Source: Campylobacterales bacterium
GTDB taxonomy: Bacteria; Campylobacterota; Campylobacteria; Campylobacterales; JAADDG01
Length of the DNA: 17,766 bases
NCBI GenBank assembly: GCA_027009865.1
Contig: JALVCR010000023.1
Span: 1-17,766, forward strand
Direction: 5' to 3'
The position numbers and the translations under genes were made by a program. Below the pieces are notes generated by a model that did no database searches, was not told the origin of the DNA, and saw nothing but the letters and a program-made list of their open reading frames with translations. Each line of letters opens with the position of its first letter. The stretch's first letter is position 1. Positions 13,932-17,766 of this stretch are shown in pieces.

Positions 13932-15122
13932 TTATGTTAAAGAAGATGTCTGATGAAGCTTCATAAGCTGAATATAGAAATCTCTTTCGCTTTGAGGCTC
14001 TAAAATTGCCGAAACTGGAAAAATATTTGCAAATTTATCCATAACTTTATGAAATCTGTTTGGAAAGAGTTTGCTTAAAATAATGGCTGAAATCTCTTTT
14101 CTAACCAACACTGCAGGTGGCAAGACTCCAGCTTTTAAAAGCTCTAAAATCGGTTCAGAGTGATATGAGATATGGTGATGTTGTCCATGGGGGCATGTAT
14201 CTGTACTTACTAAGGTCTTACAGATATCGCAATATACAAATTCGTTTACTACTTCTATTTCTATATTAATGCCTTTGAATGTATCTATTATTGATTTTGT
14301 CTCTTTTTTATCATAAAACATTCCTATTCCGGCATGATTTTTGCCTATTACGATTTTATCGCATCCTAAATTCTCAGCTGCAATACTGTCTAAAATAACA
14401 TTATTGTATCCCGCAAATATATAGGTATTTTCAAAAGGCACTATTAAAACTCTATTTTTTGGGAAAAAATTGTCTGTAAAATATTTTAATGTTTCATATC
14501 TTAATTCATAAGAGATAATGTCTTTTTTATAAGGTTTTAGAAGAAAGATGATTAAAAGATCGGTTTTTTCCAAAGCAAGACGCATAACTCTTTCATGGCC
14601 TCTGTGAAGGGGCTTTGCCGCCATCATTATGGCAGTGGTATGTTTTATGTCTCTTTCCTCTTTGATTTTTTTTATTTGCTCTTTTACTTTTTTAATATCT
14701 TCAAATTCAACTCTATACTCTCCGCATACTGCATAATCCCCAAGTCTTGATAAAGTATCCTTAACTCCTGGATGTTCGGGATCTGAAGTTGAAAATATTT
14801 TTCTAACTCTCTCTAACCTGTCTATTGGAAAAATCTCTTCAACTCTTATCCATCCTTTCTTTCTCTTATTTACATAAATATCTAATATCTCTCCCTTTTT
14901 AGCGTTTTGCAAAACCTCTTTGTTTCTTTTGCCGCTTGGAGCGAAAATAAATGAGAAAGGGAAGGTCTTATTTTTATAGATTCCCTTTTCATCTACTTCT
15001 TTTGCCTCTTTTTGGCACATAAGTTTGGTTACGGGATATAAAATACCTTCTTGAACCAAAGAAAGAGTGGCAAGAGCCTCTATATCTATATGAAGCTCTC
15101 TATTTTTTCTTCGTGATGCCAT
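13932..15122 (-). CDS. Sulfate adenylyltransferase (ATP sulfurylase)-like protein with altered active site
   Basis: A 396-residue homologue of ATP sulfurylase, usually annotated sat; the family makes adenylyl sulfate (APS) from ATP and sulfate. The overall layout is kept: a PUA-like N-terminal domain ending near DPEHPGV at 114-120, a nucleotidyltransferase core with PLHRGH at 171-176, a NHAGIG loop at 262-267, and a cysteine cluster C298/C301/C310/H312 as in dissimilatory forms. The sulfate-binding QxRN motif before PLHRGH is replaced by MAAK (167-170), GRDH is GKNH (260-263), and the later SGT..R motif reads SYHSEP. The real reaction is therefore doubtful. I chose ATG 15122 over TTG 15164 because the conserved protein begins there and the extra residues merely reread the upstream gene. 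It overlaps the regulator by 23 bp. C. jejuni Cj1609 appears to be the counterpart. Confidence 0.8.
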   Translation of the reverse strand: MASRRKNRELHIDIEALATLSLVQEGILYPVTKLMCQKEAKEVDEKGIYKNKTFPFSFIFAPSGKRNKEVLQNAKKGEILDIYVNKRKKGWIRVEEIFPIDRLERVRKIFSTSDPEHPGVKDTLSRLGDYAVCGEYRVEFEDIKKVKEQIKKIKEERDIKHTTAIMMAAKPLHRGHERVMRLALEKTDLLIIFLLKPYKKDIISYELRYETLKYFTDNFFPKNRVLIVPFENTYIFAGYNNVILDSIAAENLGCDKIVIGKNHAGIGMFYDKKETKSIIDTFKGINIEIEVVNEFVYCDICKTLVSTDTCPHGQHHHISYHSEPILELLKAGVLPPAVLVRKEISAIILSKLFPNRFHKVMDKFANIFPVSAILEPQSERDFYIQLMKLHQTSSLT

Positions 15123-15990
15123 ACTTTTTTCTTTTTTCCCAAAGGCTCTTTCTTGAGATTCCAAGTTTTTTGGAAAGTTCGGTATCGGGGAATTTGTTTT
15201 GAAAATTTATAATTACATATTTTACGTAGTTATCAATTGAGAGGATATCGTTTCTATCAAATACTTTATCGTCTTCTTCGATTGTTATAGTATTTATATC
15301 AAGCTCTTCATGCATATCGGTTGTGGATATGATTACTCTTTTATTTTTTATCATAGATAAGACTTTCTGTTTTTCGCTCTTTTTTAGATTTTGTAAATTT
15401 ATCATATAGACAAGCTCTTCATCTTTTATCTTTGAAAGCCTCTCTAAGGCATCCGAATCGTTTAATGAAATGAAAGAGAAAGATTCGTTATACTCTTTTG
15501 CATAGTTAAAAACCAAAGCGTCCGCATTTCTTTGAAAGGCGGTTTTTACCAAAAGAGGAAGTTTGGTTTTATCGTCTATTCTATGAATTTTAGTATTTTT
15601 GAAAAGATTTTCAAGATACTGTTTATATGTCATATTCTCTTTTTTGGACTGATTATAATCTAAGAGATGATTTAATTTTCTAATCAGCTCCTCCATCATA
15701 AAGGGTTTTAAAATATAGTCGTTTGCTCCCGATTTCAAAGGGTTTGATACTGTATCGTTGCTGATGTAGGAGACCATTAGAATGATGATTGAGTGTTTGT
15801 ATTTGTCTATAACGGGATAGAAGTTTTGTCCCGATATATTTGTTGATAACAATACCGCATCATAATTTTCACTTTTATTCAAAGCCTCTTTAACCGTCAT
15901 TGCCATATCGCATGTATGTCCGATTTCCGCCAATTTAGAAGCTATGCTTTGGGCTAAATATATTTCGTTTTCTACAATTAATATCTTCAT
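15100..15990 (-). CDS. HP1021/Cj1608-type atypical orphan response regulator
   Basis: A 296-residue DNA-binding regulator of the HP1021 (H. pylori) / Cj1608 (C. jejuni) group, which controls many genes and, in H. pylori, acts at the replication origin. The N-terminal receiver fold is clear: MKILIVENE, VLLSTNISG at 46-54 and GANDYILKPF at 88-97 with the conserved K95. The phospho-acceptor Asp is replaced by Ser49 and one pocket acid by Asn8, so it should not be phosphorylated. The C-terminus has a Fis/NtrC-type helix-turn-helix, ELSKKLGISRKSLWEKRKKY at 271-290. Only one Cys (C27) is present, so the multi-cysteine redox switch described for HP1021 is unlikely here. The start ATG 15990 overlaps the ispDF stop as ATGA; an ATG at 16008 adds six non-conserved residues. 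No partner kinase is nearby. Confidence 0.9.
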   Translation of the reverse strand: MKILIVENEIYLAQSIASKLAEIGHTCDMAMTVKEALNKSENYDAVLLSTNISGQNFYPVIDKYKHSIIILMVSYISNDTVSNPLKSGANDYILKPFMMEELIRKLNHLLDYNQSKKENMTYKQYLENLFKNTKIHRIDDKTKLPLLVKTAFQRNADALVFNYAKEYNESFSFISLNDSDALERLSKIKDEELVYMINLQNLKKSEKQKVLSMIKNKRVIISTTDMHEELDINTITIEEDDKVFDRNDILSIDNYVKYVIINFQNKFPDTELSKKLGISRKSLWEKRKKYGITKKK

Positions 15991-17114
15991 TTCTCCGTTT
16001 CCATCCATTGATAAAATTTTAATGTCGATACGGCGCTAACCGCAACTCCCTCTTCTCTTCCGATAAAGCCGAGTTTCTCAGTTGTGGTAGCTTTTATATT
16101 GACTCTGCTTTTATCTATCTCTAAAAGAGAAGAGATCTTTTCTCTCATCATATCTTTATATTTTAAGAGTTTTGGCTTTTGGGCTATTATGGTAATATCC
16201 GTGTTTATTATCTCAAAGCCTACGCTTTTTATGAAATTTACGCAATTTTTAAGAAGGATTTTTGAATCTATATCTTTATATCTATCATCGTTATCTGGAA
16301 AAAGCTCTCCTATATCTCCCGCTGCCGCGGCTGCTAAAAGAGAATCTATCAAAGCGTGAATAGCCACGTCTCCGTCTGAGTGGGCTTTAAATCCAAATTC
16401 GCTCTCTATCTTTACTCCGCAAAGATACATATCTTTATCTTTGCAAAAAGGATGCACGTCAAATCCATATCCTGTGAAGCTATCTTTTAAAGGAGGTTTT
16501 AGACACTCAAGCTTTTTTATATCCTCTTTATAGGTAAGCTTATGCGCTTTAGGGGAACCTTCTACATAGAAAACGCTTCCTCCAATAGCCTTTATTGCGG
16601 AGCTTTCGTCAGTGTAGAGAGTTTTGCTTTTTAAAGCCTCTTTTAAAATATCAGTTTTTGATAGCTGAGGAGTTTGTAAAAGCTTAACCTCGTCTCTATC
16701 TATCGTCTCGTTTTTATATACTACCGTATCGCTTACTTTAAGATACGGAACGATACAGTCGGCTCTGTTTTTGTGTTTAATTATTCTCTCTACCATCTCT
16801 TTTGGCACGCATCCCCTTGCATGATCAGATACTAAAACATAAGGAGTTTTGACAAATTCCAAAGCGTTTAACAAAGACTCCTGTCTGCTCTCTCCCCCTT
16901 TTACGAAAGTAAAATCGGCAAAGTTTTTCATATATTTAATTTCTTCCTCGCTGCCGGTTATAATCGTATCAGCAAAATATGTGTAATTTTGAAACTTTTT
17001 TGCCACAAACAGCCATAAGGGGGTATCCTCAATCCTTAACCATTGCTTTTTCGTAACAGTGCCAAAACGCCTGGAATGCCCAGCACTTAGGATAATTAGA
17101 GTTAAATCGGGCAA
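15987..17114 (-). CDS. ispDF: IspDF, bifunctional MEP-pathway enzyme
   Basis: Fusion of IspD (2-C-methyl-D-erythritol 4-phosphate cytidylyltransferase) and IspF (MEcPP synthase), two non-consecutive steps of isoprenoid synthesis; the fusion is common in Campylobacterota and Alphaproteobacteria. IspD covers about residues 1-205, with LSAGHSRRFG at 9-18, KKQW at 22-25, GGESRQESLLNAL at 73-85 and VSDHARGCVP at 95-104. IspF covers about 213-375, with metal ligands D219, H221 and H253, AHSDGDV at 244-250, the LFPDND stretch at 271-276 and TTTEKLGFIGREEG at 343-356. Both active sites look complete. The start is TTG 17114, supported by AAAGGACA with about 7 nt spacing and by the conserved sequence directly after it. 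It is the first gene of the operon continuing into the orphan regulator. Confidence 0.96.
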   Translation of the reverse strand: MPDLTLIILSAGHSRRFGTVTKKQWLRIEDTPLWLFVAKKFQNYTYFADTIITGSEEEIKYMKNFADFTFVKGGESRQESLLNALEFVKTPYVLVSDHARGCVPKEMVERIIKHKNRADCIVPYLKVSDTVVYKNETIDRDEVKLLQTPQLSKTDILKEALKSKTLYTDESSAIKAIGGSVFYVEGSPKAHKLTYKEDIKKLECLKPPLKDSFTGYGFDVHPFCKDKDMYLCGVKIESEFGFKAHSDGDVAIHALIDSLLAAAAAGDIGELFPDNDDRYKDIDSKILLKNCVNFIKSVGFEIINTDITIIAQKPKLLKYKDMMREKISSLLEIDKSRVNIKATTTEKLGFIGREEGVAVSAVSTLKFYQWMETEK

Positions 17115-17145
17115 AAATTGTCCTTTTTTTACGAAATGTTACGAT

Positions 17146-17151
17146 ATTATA
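17146..17151 (-). promoter_or_regulatory. -10 box of the ispDF operon
   Basis: A perfect TATAAT on the minus strand, with a start expected near 17139 and a leader of about 25 nt. Upstream lies an A-rich tract with no clear -35, the usual form in Campylobacterota. Confidence 0.6.
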
Positions 17152-17182
17152 CACAATAAAAGCTTTTTTTTATCTTTTTTTT

Positions 17183-17195
17183 GTTAAATTTTAAC
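17183..17195 (+). promoter_or_regulatory. Probable thiC promoter area with a 13-bp palindrome
   Basis: GTTAAATTTTAAC is a perfect 6-1-6 inverted repeat about 27 bp before the thiC ATG, right after a long T-rich tract. A TAAATT word inside it could be the -10. The palindrome may be an operator, or simply chance in AT-rich DNA. No TPP riboswitch can fit here. Confidence 0.3.
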
Positions 17196-17221
17196 CCACC
17201 ACGAAACTAAAAGGACTTTTT

Positions 17222-17766
17222 ATGAGAAGCAAATGGGTTGAAGAGAGGAAAAACGATAAAGTAAGAACTCAGATGTATTACGCTAAAAAAGGGATAATAA
17301 CCAAAGAGATGGAGTATGTGGCAAAAAGGGAGAATCTCCCTGCCGAGCTTATAAGAAGCGAAGTGGCAAGAGGGAGAATGATTATTCCCGCAAATATAAA
17401 CCATACCCATTTAGAACCTATGGCGATAGGTTTGGCCGCTACTTGTAAAATAAATGCAAACATCGGCTCTTCGGCTTTGGCTTCAAACCCAGAAGAGGAG
17501 GTGGAGAAGCTGAAAATTGCCCAAAAGTATGGAGCCGATACGGTTATGGATCTCTCTACCGGAGGCGATTTGGACGAGATTAGAAAAGAGGTTATAAAAA
17601 ACGCCTCCGTTCCTATTGGAACTGTTCCTATGTATCAGATTCTTCACGATATAAATAATAAAATAGAAGATCTTACAATTGATAAGATGCTTGAAGTCAT
17701 AGAGAGACAGGCTAAACAGGGAGTTAGTTATTTTACAATTCATGCCGGATTTTTATTAAAGTTTAT
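17222..17766 (+). CDS. thiC: ThiC, phosphomethylpyrimidine synthase, 3' end cut by window
   Basis: Radical-SAM enzyme that converts aminoimidazole ribotide to the HMP phosphate pyrimidine of thiamine. About 181 residues are present. They carry the well-conserved ThiC core: an MIIPANINH motif near 53-61, INANIGSSA near 77-85, the DTVMDLSTGGDL stretch near 105-116 and VPIGTVPMYQ near 129-138, followed by GVSYFTIHAG. The N-terminus is short, as in the compact bacterial/archaeal form, without the long leader domain of E. coli ThiC. The iron-sulfur cluster cysteines near the C-terminus lie outside the window. ATG 17222 has AAGGAC upstream. It is divergent from ispDF. Confidence 0.96.
   Translation, partial: MRSKWVEERKNDKVRTQMYYAKKGIITKEMEYVAKRENLPAELIRSEVARGRMIIPANINHTHLEPMAIGLAATCKINANIGSSALASNPEEEVEKLKIAQKYGADTVMDLSTGGDLDEIRKEVIKNASVPIGTVPMYQILHDINNKIEDLTIDKMLEVIERQAKQGVSYFTIHAGFLLKF

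Noticed and set aside
15123..15164. Longer N-terminus of the ATP-sulfurylase-like protein from TTG 15164
   Set aside because: The extra residues lie inside the regulator's helix-turn-helix codons, have no Shine-Dalgarno and precede the conserved start MASRRKN.
17115..17221. TPP riboswitch before thiC
   Set aside because: The 107-bp gap is short and lacks the conserved CUGAGA and ACCUGAU-type parts of a TPP aptamer; only a T-tract, a small palindrome and a Shine-Dalgarno are seen.

Overview
The window reads as ordinary chromosome of an AT-rich Campylobacterota (epsilonproteobacterium), probably a free-living genus rather than a host-adapted one, although genus cannot be fixed from this sequence. 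The evidence is a fused ispD-ispF gene, followed by an HP1021/Cj1608-type orphan response regulator, an ATP-sulfurylase-like gene and pgpA, in the order I recall from Campylobacter jejuni. It is supported by a fliN-fliO pair in which FliO carries a long periplasmic part, as in Helicobacter and Campylobacter. Genes are tightly packed, many overlap by 4 bp (ATGA), and at least three use TTG and two GTG starts, each backed by a good Shine-Dalgarno sequence.

Layout. (1) 1-4879, minus strand: an operon transcribed sbcD > sbcC > a short MTA/SAH-nucleosidase-like protein > a short-chain dehydrogenase that runs off the left edge. An extended -10 promoter precedes sbcD. (2) 5115-6305, plus strand: a secreted two-domain protein with a CBM9-like domain and an SGNH (GDSL) hydrolase domain, standing alone. 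(3) 6313-10709, minus strand: a TauE/SafE permease > uvrA > an HDOD-domain protein, probably one transcript. A shared hairpin lies between this unit and the SGNH gene. (4) 10811-11961, plus strand: fliN and fliO, overlapping by 4 bp. (5) 11953-12189, minus strand: a solo feoA behind a near-consensus Fur box, overlapping fliO tail to tail. (6) 12298-13401, minus strand: an unrecognised membrane/coiled-coil protein whose ribosome binding site lies inside a hairpin. (7) 13459-17114, minus strand: the ispDF > orphan regulator > ATP-sulfurylase-like > pgpA operon. (8) 17222-17766, plus strand: the 5' part of thiC, divergent from ispDF and cut by the window edge.

Functionally the window mixes DNA repair (SbcCD nuclease, UvrA), isoprenoid and phospholipid synthesis (IspDF, PgpA), thiamine synthesis (ThiC), flagellar switch/export (FliN, FliO), ferrous iron uptake (FeoA) and global regulation (HP1021-type regulator, HDOD protein). 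I see no mobile element, CRISPR array, tRNA, rRNA or clear sign of recent transfer. All intergenic gaps are under 240 bp.

I do not see a clearly new multi-gene system. The most interesting items are proteins that keep a family fold but lose family-defining residues. The ATP-sulfurylase homologue lacks the sulfate-binding motif. The SGNH hydrolase lacks the usual Asp of its DxxH motif. The response regulator has Ser at the phospho-acceptor position. The 4-TM/coiled-coil protein at 12298-13401 is unrecognised.
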